From positions 806,001 to 870,000 of the forward strand of contig OY723247.1 in assembly GCA_963210315.1 (NCBI GenBank): a stretch of DNA of 64,000 nucleotides, in the 5' to 3' direction. The notes under the pieces were generated by a model that had not been told where the DNA came from, ran no database searches, and saw nothing but the letters and a program-made list of their open reading frames with translations. Made by a program: the position numbers and the translations under genes. This stretch comes from Rhynchopus euleeides (taxonomy: Eukaryota > Euglenozoa > Diplonemea > Diplonemida > Diplonemidae). Positions 21,486 to 35,083 of this stretch are shown one piece after another. Every line of letters starts with the position of its first letter. Within the stretch, counting starts at the first letter, position 1.

Positions 21486-24400
21486 CTACCTGCGAGTTGC
21501 CTGCTTCATGCGCTTGACATGCGCGGAGGAGGAGTCATGAACAAGCTCTCTCACACGGCGGCGGCGCTCTGCTGCTGTGAGCTGCTTGCGGGGGCGCCAA
21601 CCGACTTCGCCTGTCTTTGGGCGCCTCCCAAGGAGTCGATCCAGCTCCTCCACCTGGCCCTGCAGGGTGGTCTCCAGCTCTGCGATGCAGTCATCCTCGT
21701 CATCGGCGTTGAGGTCCTCGTCATCCACAGAGTCCTCGATGTCCAGCAGCATCAGGCGCCGCGATTCCTTCTCTGCCTCGAGCTCCTTGCGGACCTTCTG
21801 CTCGTGTGTCAGCATCACCTCCTTCTCGTGCACAGCCTCGCGCAGGGAGGTCACCTCACGGCGTGCGATCTGCAGCAGCTCCTCCTGCATGCGCAGCGCC
21901 TCCTGCAGCTTCTCCGCGTCGGAGGAGGACTGCACCTTCGCATTCCGCAGGGCCTCGTCCAGCTTTACCTGGAGTGACTCGACGTGCCTCCTCTCCTGGT
22001 CGACTTCCTCCTGCAGCTTCGCCGCATGATCCTGCGCCTTGCGTGCGGTATCAGATTGGCGGCGCCTCATGAAGTTCGACACAAGCGACTTCACGTTGTC
22101 TTGCTTCCTCTGGCGCCGTACAGTGGCGAGCTCCATCCTTGCAATGAACTGCCGCTCGATAGCCTCCTCGCGGAGCTTGTCCTCCTCGCGGTAGGTCTGC
22201 AGTGCGCAGGTGTGGTGTTGTCAGGGAGGCGGCCAAGGGGGGGGCTTGATTGTCGAGTGAACGGAAAAGCAAGTCTCCCAGCACCTTGCAATGAAGGGGA
22301 GAGAGGGGGTGGGGGGACGGGTTGAGCAGCGGCGCATGTCGAGAAAGGGATCCGAAAATAGCACACAAGCTATAGATTTTGTGCGGCACATTCGCCCATG
22401 TCACCATGGGTGGCGGGGCACAAACAAGGCGTGGCATACCTGAAGGGACACGACCTGCTGGTGCACCGTTTCAACGAGGTCCTTCTTCCTCAGGCCTTGC
22501 AGGGTGGATGAGGCCGACTCGGCATCCTGTGGGTGTCGGGTGTGGCGGAGTGAGGGGATCCCGCAAAAACCCCGCAAACCCTCGGGCATGCATACCTCGC
22601 TGATCTCACGGAGGGTCACCCACGCACCCTGCGTGTCGCTCCCCTGTGTGTGGTGTGGTGTGGGTGCCGCAGCCCAGACAAGCAGAACACAACACTCGAC
22701 AACGCTAGGCTTATCGCACATACATCTTCACTCGTCTGGCGCTGGAGCTCGCGGACACGCTGCAACTGGGCAGTAAGAGCGTCGTTGGCCTGTGCGTGCA
22801 GTGAGGTGAAGCGAGGTGGGGTGAAGTGAAGGAGAAGAACAGGAAGTAAACCACAGAGCTGGCCGACCTCCCTTCACTCATGACGTGGCGGGGTGGGGTG
22901 GGTTGGGTTTGGGGAAACACAATCGAAGAGAGACTATGGGGCTGTGCCGCACGACTAGGCAGTGTCGGTTTCTTTGGGGAACCATTTTCGGAATTTCCGC
23001 CGGCAGTTCCCACCCCTTCCCCCTCCCCCAACCTCGCCATACCTCGTTGACGTTGCGCAGCTCCTCTTCCACCTGGCGCAGCGTTTGTGTCGCCTCCTCG
23101 TGTTTGGCAGAGGTAGACTCGATGCGCCCCTTCAGCTTGCGGATGTGATGCTGGTACACCCTATCCTTCTTCTTCTGCTGCCGGTTCGCATCGTCGCGCT
23201 GCTGGGCCACGGCCTGCAGGTCATCCACCATCTGCATATACAGCTCCCCGATACGCTCCTTCTCCTGCTGCAGGACAGCCACCTCGTCACCACCGGACTT
23301 CTGGTCTGTCTGCATGGTGCGGAGTTCCTCCAGCTCTGTCTGCTGCCGCGCAACCTGCTCCTCCAGCTGCCGCATCGCCGCCTGCATGTCCACATCGTTC
23401 TGCTCGAGATCGTCATCCGAATCGTGCTGCTCATCCCCCAACACCACGTCCATCAGCTCGTCATCATAGGACACCGCATTGACAACCTGGCTATCATCGC
23501 TCACCTTCTTCGTCTTCTTCGCCTTTTTACGATCCACAGGCGGTGGGGGTGGGGGCTTCTTCATGAACCCCTCCCCCGTGTCAGTGAGGAGGCGGACGCA
23601 CGCCTGGAATCCAGGCTCCTTGCTGTGGAAGTCGTGCACAAACCCGCCGTACCCCACCTTGCTCTCGGTGTACACCAGGGGCTCGATACACATCACGGGG
23701 TCCTCCGAGGGCAGCCAGAAGTAGAACTCGATGGCCTTGCCATACCCGACACGGCTGATCAGCGCTGAGGAAGCGTCATATTGCCCGTTCATCCCAACGG
23801 CGACCTGCTCCGCCGCATCGAAGGAGCACTCCACCATGCGGGTCCCCGGCGTGCCGAACCCATCCCGCAGGCACCCCAGCTGATCGCCGTCCTCCCTCTT
23901 GTCGTAGGGCCACGACAGCTTGCAGGACTCGGCATATTCAATGGTGCCGCTCTTCAGGGGGTCGTCTTCCTTCCCCCTCATCGGGGCAGACTTCACGACA
24001 CTCATGATGCGCACCTTCGACCCGACACACCCACGGGCGGGCTCCCTTTGGATCGCCTTCCACCTAATGAAGGCACCCACCTTATGCACGCCTCTGAAGA
24101 GGCAGTCTGTGCCTGCCAGGTAGAGCCAACTGCCTGTGTCGGGTGCAACCAGCTCGAGGTGATCGATGGGGAGGACGTACGTCTTGTTGGGGTTGCTGGG
24201 GCACTTCATGCAGGTCACATCCCAGAAGACGCGGGCCTCGTGTGCCCTCTCGTCGATCGCGATGACAGTGCCGTGCGCCCCATCCGCAGGTGCTGTCACG
24301 CGGACCGCAGCAGGGGCGGAATCCCTCCCAAGCCACTGCTCTGTGACGTGAGGCATGCGGTCATCATGCACCTCTGCAGAGGTGTAGAACGGCTCCTCCG

Positions 24401-27400
24401 ATCCAATCGCCTCAGCAATAGCCCACCGCTGCACCCCGGTGCTGTACATCACCCGACCCCCGGGGCTCGCCCAGGTAGGCAGCCCCAGGTGGTCAACACC
24501 CCTTTCGGCAAACACCTCGTCCCCGCAGAGCGGCGTCAGGATGCGGATTGTTTTCGGGATTTCATACTCCCCGTAGGTGTCGTGGTTCCCCTCGAGCTCT
24601 GCGTATTCCGGTGCGATGCGGACCCTCGACTCGATTGTGATGTCGCTGCAGGGCAGGCGCCCCAAGACAGAGAGGTATTCCCTGGCGCGGGCAACAGGGG
24701 ACGGGGGGGGCGACCCGGTGTCGACCTGGTCGTCTTCGGTGAACTGTTCCCAGGGGGTGATCTCCTGGCGGCGGAGGAAGATGACGTTGGCGAGCTTCTG
24801 GCGGAGGGTGCCGAGGAATTTCTGCTCTGCCATGAGAAGCATGGGGGTGCACCCGTCCTTCACGATCCTGCGCTTCCCCGTCACGACGCTGCGGGCGTAG
24901 AGGACGTCACCACGCCACATCCGCATCAGCCAGAGCCGCGCGCGGGGGTGCAGCCTGCCACCCACGCGGTTGATCCACACAAGCTGGTCCAATGCAACCT
25001 CCGCGACAAATTCAAGGAAGTAGTACGCAATCCAGTAGAGGAAGACAACGAGGAGGGCAATGTTTGCCACCAGCAGCAGCAGGGTTAACGACCAGAAGGC
25101 AGCCAGCTCAATCCCAGGGGAGTCCGGGTTGAGGTTCCCAGAGTCTCTGTGGTAGAGGAGTGAGAGATTGAGGGTGATGGCGATCGCGAGGAGCGATCCC
25201 TGCTCCAGCCGGTTGAGGTTTTTATGGATGTAGGGCTCGAAGCGGACCTGCAGCAGGCAGCAGATGGAGACGGTCCACATGGCGGCGTAGGTTGACAGGG
25301 TGTTGCGGACGTACACACTGATGAACACCATGAGAGACTTACGAACCATCACCACCGCCTCCCAGTACCAGCACTGTTTGGTATAGCCAGCCATGAGGAA
25401 TCCGAACATCATGCGGGCGTTCTTCAGGCCCTGCTTCCGCCGTTGCCTCTCCTCGGGTGTCTCGTTGGCAGGCACCGTCTGCGGGCCTCGGATGAAACGG
25501 AGTGCGACAACAGACCCAATAGGGAGGCCTGCTCCGTAGAACACCATCAGGATGATGGCTGTGATGCGGAAGTCTTTAAATGCAGGGTCGTCGCAATCGA
25601 GGCGTGCGTCGTGCCGAAAGACAGTCCTGTTGACAGGAATTGCGTATTCTGTCTCGCCCCTCGGGAGGAATGACGTCGCGTTGGTGATGGAGCCATAGTC
25701 GTACGTCTCGCACTGCAGGAACTTCGCAGCCGTCTCCAGCACAGTCGGGTAGATGATGGTGAGGAAGATCACCATCGAGGCGAAATAGGCCTTCTTCAGC
25801 TCGTCGGACTTAAACCCGAGCATTGCGCCCAGCTCATCCTCATGCTCGTCGATCACAGACAGGGCATCGGAGTCTTCCCGCTCCACCTGCATGCCTCCGA
25901 GAAGCCCCTTCCCAGGGAGGATTTTGCGGCTCTGGTGTTCGAACTCTGACATGGCCTGTATGAAACGGTCCTTCGTGACGCCGAACTGGTTTGCCGTTTC
26001 CGGGAGGAGGCTGTCCCAGAAGAGGTCCGCATCCCCGTCAAATTTCGAGCGGATCACTTTCTGGATGTCTGTGTCGAACTCGAAGGCACTCTTCAGCTCA
26101 AACTTCGAGAGGAGCTCGTTCTTGTTCCTGTCGAGACTGTCGAACAGATCTGCGAGCTTCCGGATCGTCTCGAGATTCTTCTGGTCAAACGCCTTCGAGC
26201 TGCGGCGGCTCTCCGCCACTCCAGGCACACGTTGTAGCACATCCAGGGCACCCTCGATCTTCTCCTGATACGTCGTGTTGAGCTCTGCAAGCTCCGAATC
26301 GGCTGTATGGAGCACATCAGTCGCAATCGCCGCACCTTTCCCCACCACCACCTGGAGGGATGACGAGGGCCCAGCCAGGGGGCTGGCCTGCGAGACATCC
26401 GGCACGTTGGGTATCGGGATGCTGACGTTCGACAAGGCATCGGCACCTCCCTCCGCGTTGTCCGGGTCGCTTTTCCCCTTCGAGCTGTGCAGCGACAGGG
26501 GGCTGAGGCAGCCCCCCGACGAAAGCAGCGCGCCGAGGTTGCGGGGCGATTCGACACCCTGCGACGCCATCTCCACGACACGGTCATCCTCCATCTTCAC
26601 ATCATTCATCTTCTTCGTCCCAAACCAGGCCAGCTCCCGGATGATATTCCTCCGATTCTTCTTCCTCATGAAGAACTGTTTCACAAGGTGCAGCAGAGGC
26701 CCGAAGGCAAACCCGAGCAGAATCGTGAATATCAGCGGCATCGCCATGATAAAGGAGAACTGGTGGAAGTAGTTGAAGTCGGGGAAGAGGCAGTCGAACG
26801 CAGCGATGTCCCCCACGACCTGTCCGGAGGCCTTCTGCTGGATCCCGAAGACATCCTTCAGCAGGGCAGTGTAGAGCTCCCCGGAGTTGCCTGTGAGGGA
26901 GGCGACAGAGACGTATGTCAGGAACATGCGGAGCATGATGGCCAACTCATTCTTTTTCATGTCGCGGCTGCTCCGGAGGGTGGACAGGACCATCCCCATG
27001 AGGGCCACGACCACGATAACCGTTACGCTGCATGTCACAACCCACGACTTCCATGCGGCGGTGCACCGCCCGCAGAGCCCCTCCACGCTGCCCTGCCTGC
27101 CGTGGTTAGTATCGCAGAGTGTGCACAGCGGGTTGTCATCCTGCACTACCCAGGAGTCAGGCTCCTCGGTGACAGGGAACAGGCCCCAGTCGAACATGTG
27201 GGGGCGGTAGCCGGAGCGGCAGGTCCCCGTCGTGGTGTTGTCTGTGCAGGCGAGGGTTCCCTTCGGCTTGTCGCAGCTGTAGAACCGGAGGGACATGATG
27301 TTTGCCCTCCAGAAGTTGTCCATCGTCCGCAGCTCCGTCGTCCCGTCGCACCGCCCCCCCTGGGGGCACAGGTTGCAGTTGCTGGTGTAGGGCTCCGCAT

Positions 27401-30400
27401 ATTTCGAAAAGAGATAATGGTCCTTCTGGTTAGCGCCGTACGTCCTCTGCAGAAACCGCGGGGCGGGGTGGCTCAGCGTGATGAGCACGTCAAACGGGAG
27501 CTCTGTGTCGTACGCCCTCCAGTTGTAGCACCCGATGAGCTTGAAGGGGTCGGAGTACAGCTCTGAGACGAGCGTGTCAAACCCCCCGACATTCCCGACC
27601 ACACCGAAACGGTACCAATAGCGGAACTTCCCCCGCACATCATGGGGGAAGGAAATCGACACTGCCCTGCTCCCCGCGCTATAGGATGACGCACGGACAA
27701 GATATAACGTCGGTATGATGGATGACTCTACCCACCCGTCGGTGCAGTTGAGCATGCTCAGCGCCTCACACTCCTGCGTGCAGTTTGTCCACGGGGTCAG
27801 ATCCACCCCCGCCGCATTGCTGACATTTGTGATGTTATTCTCGCAGTTGGTAATGCATATCTCGACCCCCTCCATGCGGCACTCCCACACAGTCGCATAG
27901 ACCGTCACATCCGCCGGGAGGTTCTCCGTCACCACCCCTTGGTCGTCTGTGATCTCCACCGAGAAATTCCTATCCAACGACCCGTTGTAGTTGAGGAACC
28001 CGGGGGACTCCAACAGCTTAAACGCCGTGGGGAAGGGGTCCACCTTATAGAACAACCCTGCGCTTTCAAACACGTTGACATCCGGCTGCAGGTTGACATC
28101 CGTGCTCAGCCCAATGCAGATCTCAATATCACCCCGGCTCGTCACCGACTTGGCATACGAGGCGTAGGGCAGCGGATTCTCCTGGCAGGCTGAGATGTAA
28201 AAGGGATTGGTGCTCACACCCTCAACCTGGCCACTCTTTGAGGTGTTCCCGCACCCACCCAGGGGGGCGAACTGCAGCCACACCGTTCTCGACTGCGACC
28301 CCTGCACCGAAGTGGACAGGAGGAAGGTCAGCGGTGCCGACGGGGAGTTCGCTGCACCGGTTATGGCCACCACCCCGCCAGACCCCATGGCGTGCCCCTG
28401 CACCGTCAGCATTATCCTCTGGAGCTCCAGAGGCAGGCGGAGCACCTCGACAGTGGAGCCTGTGTCCCTCACGATGCACATCTCATAGTCTTCGGAGGGG
28501 GAGAGGGCTGTGACATTCGGAAGCTCGTAGAACCACCGCTTCGCGTCGCGCGCCATTGGGGCATACTGCCCGGGCAGAGTCAGGTCGGCGCACCCGCCAC
28601 CCTCATGGGAGACCCGCAGGCGGGATTTCAGCAGGTTTGCCGTTGTTGCGACGGACAGCGCCACGGCATCCCGCCCCAGCAATTCCTCCTCCTCCTCCGC
28701 AGTGGCGTTCCCTGCGGGTGAGGGTGTGGGGAAACCCACTTGGATCGCAGCGGCTGCGAACGTCTCCCAGCAGGGGTCGGTGATGTAGCACACAACCATC
28801 TTCGAGCGGGTCACCACGAGGTGGGATCCGGATGCTGCAATGCCGTTCACACTCCCGTAGGGCAGCTGGACAATCTTCAGAGGGATAGGGACAAAGTGGG
28901 TTGCGGCGTTGGAGCCCCAGGTGATGGAGGTCTTCACCGCAACGCAGATGTATGCGGAATCCCATGTTGTAGGGATCACAGGAAACCTGGCGAGAAACTC
29001 ATCGACGTGCTGCGCAGGGGAGGCAGGGACAGGCCCGACCACGTCCCCCTGATTGCACCCCTTCGGGCTGGACGCAACCAGGAACCTGGCGGAGGACTCG
29101 CTCAGAGTATCCGCAAAGTTGCTCTGCTGCAAACTGCTCCCCTCTGTGAAGTACCCCTCCACCGTGAGGGGGGACCCTGAGAAAAGCCCGAAGGTCGGCC
29201 AGTCCTTTTGGGACGATCGCACCCCGCTCACCCCGGCCAGGACAATGCCTCCGAACTTCACAACCTCTGCCGAGACGACCTGCAACAGGGTGCTCCGGTA
29301 GCGCTCGAAGGTCACCAGGGGAGATGCGCGCAGTGTGGAAGCTGAAGGAAGATGTGTCGCCCAATTCCCCGGGTGCTGCCTCACGATCCCAACGCAGAGG
29401 GTGTAGGTCCCGGGTGCGGCGAGCAGGGCTCTGTAGGATTCAGGGAAGGTCACACGATATGTCAGCTGCCCAGCCCCGCTCCCGGCGTACTCTGCAAAGT
29501 TTGGAGATGTCGAGCTGTATATCGACCCACACCCCCCTTGGGCTGCTGGAATGACAGAAAGGCCGCTCCACTCTGACCCGTTAAACAGCCTGGCGTAGCC
29601 TGCAGGGCCTGAGAAGGATGAGACTTGAAGGGAAAGCTCCGGGAGATGCCCCTGGTAGACGAGGAGGCTTTTCTTCCCAGACCCCGACGCGCTGTTGAGG
29701 GGAAACCCGGGGCAGTCGTGCCCCGCGATCCGGACGCCCGAGATGACGACGAGGAGGTTGATGTCGAAGAAGAAGAGCCCGTCGTTGGGTTTGGTTGAAC
29801 TGCCCACCGCGATGCAGACGTGAAACTCCCCCTGGCGCTGCATGGGGGATAGGAGGCGGAGCGTTCCTGTCCCCACCTGCCGCACCCCGTTGGAGATGGA
29901 GGGTGAGTAGGAAAAGTCTGTCAGCTGGCCCCACTCCGAGTGTGAACTGGGTAGGGCCACCTTGCAGCTCTCCTGCGAGAGCCTGAACCATGTAGTGTGT
30001 GAGGTCGCATCGGCCTCGCTGGGCAGGTCGCCAATAACCTCGAGGCTCACCTTGGCGCGGAGTGTCGTTCCCACCAGGGCAAACACCGTGGGGCGGTTAT
30101 CGGGGGAGGAATCGGAAACATTCGACAGGTCTGTGTTATACCTCAGCATGCTGACGAAGGGTGCAACTACAAGGGAATATCCCGTGTCGCTGTATGCAGC
30201 GCTGCTGGTGTAGCGGATGCACATCACCCTGGTCCCGACGGAGCGCATCGAAGCAGGCACGTGGAGGGTGCTGGCCGTGATGATGGTCTCCCCCTTGTAG
30301 GGCCCGCTGCCGCATGTGCCTGTGGTGAAGGCCACCTCTGTGTCCGCATCCCCGATGTTGTGCGTCTCGATGGAAAACGGCACGTCCGCCATACCGGAGG

Positions 30401-31772
30401 TAAGCCCGATAAGCTCAGGGCTGCCTGCAGTGCCGGGGTACACCCAACTGCCCGAGGGTGCCCCGCCGCCCAACACTGCGGCGATGGACACGATGGTGGC
30501 GGCGCTGGTTGGGGACGGCGTCGGCGGCGGCGTCGGCGGCGGTGGCGACTCAGTGACGGTGGGTGGTGCTGGTGGAACCGGTGTCGGTGGGGGTGGGTTT
30601 GTTGGGGGCGGCACTGGTGTGGGTGGCACCGGTGTCGCTGTCGGGGAAGGCGCACCCGTCGGCGGCGATGACGTTGCCGCAGTAGGGGTTGGCGTTGCCG
30701 TAGCTGGGGTTGGAGTGATTGCACTTGATACAGACACCGTGTAGGCCACAGAGGTGACTATTGTATAACTTGTGTCACGCACAGACAGCGTCAGCCCGAG
30801 GGACAACACCGCCCCACTTGACAGACCGAGTGTTGCCAGATTGAACGTCAAATCTACCTGCGATGCTGACACAGAAACTGATGTGGCTGCCGCAGACACT
30901 GAGCCAGCGTCGTAGCGCAGAGTGAACACAACCACATCTTGCAGCAAATCTCCGCTTTGGATAGCACTTGTCAACGAGTGGCCGGCATTCCACGACCCGG
31001 TCACCGCGATGGCATTCTCCCCAGAATTCGGCACAGTCAGCATGGTGGCACTCTGCGTCAACTCTAGGACCTCCAGCCGGATCTCCGTCTGCTGCACAGA
31101 CGTTGTATCAGTCAGCAGCGAGAAGCACAGCTTTGGAGGGCTGAGGTCATGCATCGACCCAACAGCATCGGACGAAACATCAACGCTGCTGACCCCTGAC
31201 GAGGTGAACGTAAAGGTGCAGACCCCGGCTGTCGAATACCCCACAGACGGATACGCATTGTAGTTGTCGATGCCCCCGAAGGTAAGGGTGTGCGACGTAC
31301 CGGTCGTCATCACATAGCTCCCCCCTTTGCTGACATCGGTGCCCCCCAGCGTCACGGTGGGGAGGTTCAGGTAGAACCCGAGCAGCAGCCACTTCTTAGA
31401 ATCCACAGACGACTTCGCACACAGGGTCAGGGATGAGGCATCGGTGTCGCCCTCCTGAACCCGCATCGACACGGACCCCGTGCCAAGCCCGCCCGATGCG
31501 ATCTGCGTGGTGTTAGAGTTGGCATTCAGCTCCGTCTCTGTTGAAGAGCATGCACCGGCATGGTATATCGCCACCACCGCTGTGGTGCTTGCGTTCGAAT
31601 TTGCGGTGACGGTCAGATCGAACGCCAGACCCCTGGCGAAGTAGAGGTTCCTGTGGATGAAAATCCCGTTCACATCCCGGATGATGTATGGGTCGACGCT
31701 TCCCTGCACCACAGGGGTCACCAGCAGCAGCGACAGGAGCAGCACCGCGCCACCCGGTGCTGCTGTAGACAT
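21486..31772 (-). CDS. Giant multipass receptor/channel-like membrane protein
   Basis: Five exons join in phase 0: 31772-23043, 22789-22724, 22643-22596, 22526-22440 and 22196-21486 (3,213 aa). The start MSTAAPGGAVLLLSLLLVTPV is a signal peptide. A beta-rich extracellular part is followed by a Thr/Pro-rich linker (residues about 350-430) and more beta-rich sequence. A cysteine-rich NLCPQGGRCDG module (about 1464-1570) sits just before the first membrane helix. Further helices near 1600-1720 are followed by an EF-hand-like loop (DSLDRNKNELLSKFELKSAF, about 1880) and a second helix cluster at about 1997-2265. That cluster contains QCWYWEAVVMVRKSLMVFI, like the 'YWE' helix of protist TRP-like or orphan receptor proteins. 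A cytoplasmic part of about 900 residues ends in long coiled coil, which the four small 3' exons encode. Exon 3 could instead begin at 22628. Ligand and transport activity are unknown. Confidence 0.8.
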
Positions 31773-33687
31773 CGTGTATGGTGTTGTTTTGTTTTTTAGG
31801 GGGGGGGGTAACGGCAGCACAACTCAACAGCTCTGCGTTACTCAAGGCAGCCCATCATCGGCGGGGGGGCTGCCGGAGGGGTGCTTTCCCGAATCGCCCC
31901 TGCAGACGACCTGTGTACGTGTGGTTTGTGTGATTTTGTGATGTGTGGCACAGCAAACAACCAGCGATTTCCGGAGACAACACTCAAAAAAACAGGATTG
32001 CCGGGTTTCTTTTGTTCTGTTTGTGCAACCTTCTGGTCACCCTGCACGTTGGGGCGTGGAGTGCCAGAAGAAGGCAAAGGTGCACCACCATGGGGGGGAG
32101 GTGGGGTCGGGGGGGCGGGGGACAGGTCATGTTTGACATCCTCGTCTACTGTGCTCCCTCCGACGGGGAGCGCTGGGGCAAATTCCAGGCAGACAGCACC
32201 GGGGGGTGGGTGGGTGGTGTTGTGGCTAGGGAGGCTGGCGGGTGAGAGAGGGGGGGAGAGAGACCGAAGAAGGCACAGCTCCCTCACACGCAAGATAGCA
32301 AAAAAAAAGGCAAAGGGCAGACACAATCCCATGGAGAGACTCCGCAGCCTGTGTGTGTCTGTGTGTGTGTTGGGGAAGACGAAGGTACGGTATGTAGTTC
32401 TGCACCAAAGAATAATAAGCCGGGCGGGGGCGGGGGAGGGCAAAACACAAAAAAGACTTGGATTTGCGTTCTTTGTTTGTACGAACGGTGCCTGCTAGTG
32501 CATGTGTGCAGGATACCGAACGCTGACACGAGTCTTTTTAGTGCGAAAAACTAGCTGTTCTTGCAAACAAAAAAAGGGCCCTTCACTCAGAAATGCAGAA
32601 AATGAGTTTTTTTAGGAGAGGGGGCCGGTGCCGAAAATGAGTCGCGCCTCTCAAAGGAGGAGGCATACTGACCCAGTTTGACACATGGCGAAGGCAACCC
32701 CAAAGCAACATATACCCGGCCTGTTGTGGAGAGTTTGAAAGAGGTTTTGGCCATTCTTTTTGGTGCCGACAATCACAGGCGCTGAGGAGAGCGATGCTGC
32801 TTGGTGCCCGTTCTATTGATTGTCTCATTGATGGCCAACCCCTTCCTCTTTGCGGGTGTGCCAAATGGCAAAAAGGTGTCTCCCTTCTTCATTTCCTCAC
32901 CTGTTCCCTTTCGGATACCCAGGGTCACGTCACCACCCCTCACCCATCACTGACAGATTCTACCACACAACAGGGGGGTGGCGGGGGGATTTCCTTTCGA
33001 CAAACCTATTCTGCACATCTTCACACAACCATCCCAGCGACAGAGCCTGTTTGGCAGGAGGGGCCCCACCCCTTCCACCCTGTGAGACTTCCTATGTTTG
33101 CCGGGGTTAATTCTTCTTCCTTCTTTCTAGGCCATCATCACATTGTCACAATAGAAACAAAAACGCCTCCGGTAATAACCTACCCACCGCAACACATACA
33201 CAATGGGATGTAATCTGCACATGGTTTCTACCCACTTATCATCAATCAGTCAAATCATTGGAGGGGTGTCTAAAAACTACAGCAAAAAAAATGACAGCTT
33301 CTACGGCGTCATGCCTTTAGTCCACCGTTTTACTCTCCTAAAAGGGGGCGGGGGTGGGGGGGGGAGAGAAGACAATTTCTTCCTGAAAAAAAAACGCCCT
33401 CCACACAGTGGATTGGATCTTTTTGCAGCAGCGCAGAACGCATCCCCCTCCCCCTTCCGCCGAGCCCACTCTGCGGGCAACGCCAAAACCACAACCTCAA
33501 TGGATGCGATAGGGCTCTGGGGCAGGGGTGCGGGGAGGTGTAGTGAAGTCAGAAGGAGAAACAGAAGGAAGCACAAAAGATGATCTCCCTTCACTCGTTT
33601 TGCAACCTGTGCCTCCGAGATCTACTGCTACACTCCGCCTGTGATGTGCTGTGCGGGAGGATGGGCTAGATGTACACCCCCCCCCCC
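31773..33687. other. Intergenic, no gene recognised
   Basis: Nothing here reads as a gene on either strand. It contains homopolymer G runs and a dispersed repeat copy at 32485-32557, and should include the promoter and 5' UTR of the giant membrane-protein gene. Confidence 0.45.
32485..32557. repeat. Dispersed repeat, copy 1
   Basis: It shares CGGTGC-TGCTAGT, GCAG-ATACCGAACGCTG and CACGA-TCT, in order, with 55945-56020, which lies in an intron of NUP54. The two copies are clearly related over about 70 bp. No ends or target duplication were recognised. Confidence 0.6.
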
Positions 33688-35019
33688 TAGGCCCCCAGAT
33701 GTCCTTGAGAAAAACTGTAATTTTTTTGAAATATCCAGGTCTGGAGGTCAACAGTGCCAACCCACCCCCAAACCCACTCCGGATATGAATTTCCGGAGGT
33801 TTTTACCCACTTTTGGGCCCACCAACCCTCATTTTTGGCCATTTTTGGCATTTTTTTCGCTTTTCTGGGGTGAGTCCTGTGCAAGGTGGTTGCAGGGTCA
33901 TTTTTGGGTAAAAATGTGCATTTTAACGCACTTCTACTGGTCCTAGAGGCCCTGGATGGTATACAATGTGCCCCAGGGATGCCTAGGGTACATTTTTCAC
34001 CCGAAAACCACCCAACATGGGGTCTAGTCGCCCTAATTTTATCATTTTTTCGTAAAATTGGGACATTTACCCCACATGGGCGAAACCCCCATTTTTCACA
34101 GTTTTTTCAAAATATCGGACCGAATTTGGGCAATTCGGTGGAGAAAACCTGTTCCGACAGGCCCATACACCCCTTTTAGGGCATTCCTAGTGGTTTCTGG
34201 GTGGTTATAGGGTTATAGGGTGCCTACAACATGGCTGCAGGATGTGTGCAGGGTCCTCCAACATCGTTGCAGGGTCCTTTTTTTGGGTAAAAAAAAGGCA
34301 TTTTCACACACTTCTACTGGTCCTAGAGGCCCTGGATGGTATACAATGTACCCCAGGGATGCCTAGGGTACGTTTTTCACCCGAAAACCACCCAAAATGG
34401 GGTCTAGTCGCCCCGATTTTGTCATTTTTTCATAAAAATTAGGACTTTTACCACACACGGGCAAATTCCCCGTTCTTCACAGTTTTTTCAAATTCTCGGA
34501 CCGAATTTGGGCAACTCGGTGTAGAAAACCTGTTCCGACAGGCCCATACACCCCTTATAGGGCAGGCTCAGTGGTTTCTGGGTGGTTATTGGGTTATTGT
34601 GTGCCTGCAACATGGTTGCAGGATGTGTGCAGGGTGGTTGCAGGGTCCTTTTTTTGGGTAAAAAACACATTTTCACGTGATTCTACTGGTCCTAGAGGCC
34701 CTGGAGGGTATACAATGTACCCCAGGGATGTCTAGGGTACGTTTTTCACCCGAAAACCACCCAAAATGGGGTCTAGTTGCCCCGATTTTGTCATTTTTTC
34801 ATGAAAATCGGGATTTTGCCCATAATGGGCGAAACCCCCTTTTTTCACCGATTTTTCAAAAATTCGGGCCGAAAATGGGCGACTAAGTGTGAAAAACCGG
34901 TTTCATTGGGTCCCCAGACATATTTTTGAGGCGGGTACACCCATTTTAGGTGCCAATAACCCTTGTTTGGGGTCGGAAAAATTTTTATTACAAATTTTTC
35001 AAGTACATCTGGTCCCCTA
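33688..35019. mobile_element. TIR element with internal tandem repeats
   Basis: The left end TAGGCCCCCAGATGT and right end ACATCTGGTCCCCTA are inverted copies that match at 12 of 15 positions, and similarity continues inward (TTGA-AAA-TGTAAT). Both ends abut C runs, which may hide a target duplication. The 1,332-bp body has no protein frame; it is mostly three tandem units. Its right end lies about 65 bases beyond the stop of the 4,747-aa gene. Confidence 0.65.
33893..34960. repeat. Three tandem units of about 375 bp
   Basis: The landmark TTCTACTGGTCCTAGAGGCC recurs at about 33932, 34312 and 34681, giving spacings of about 380 and 369. CCCCAGGGATG, AAAACCACCCAA and GACAGGCCCATACACCCC recur with it. 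The third unit is incomplete. The array sits inside the inverted-repeat element at 33688-35019. Confidence 0.85.
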
Positions 35020-35083
35020 CCCCCCCCCCCCCATCATATCCAAACGAAGCTTTCCCTCCCGCGAATTTCACTGAACTGCCAGA

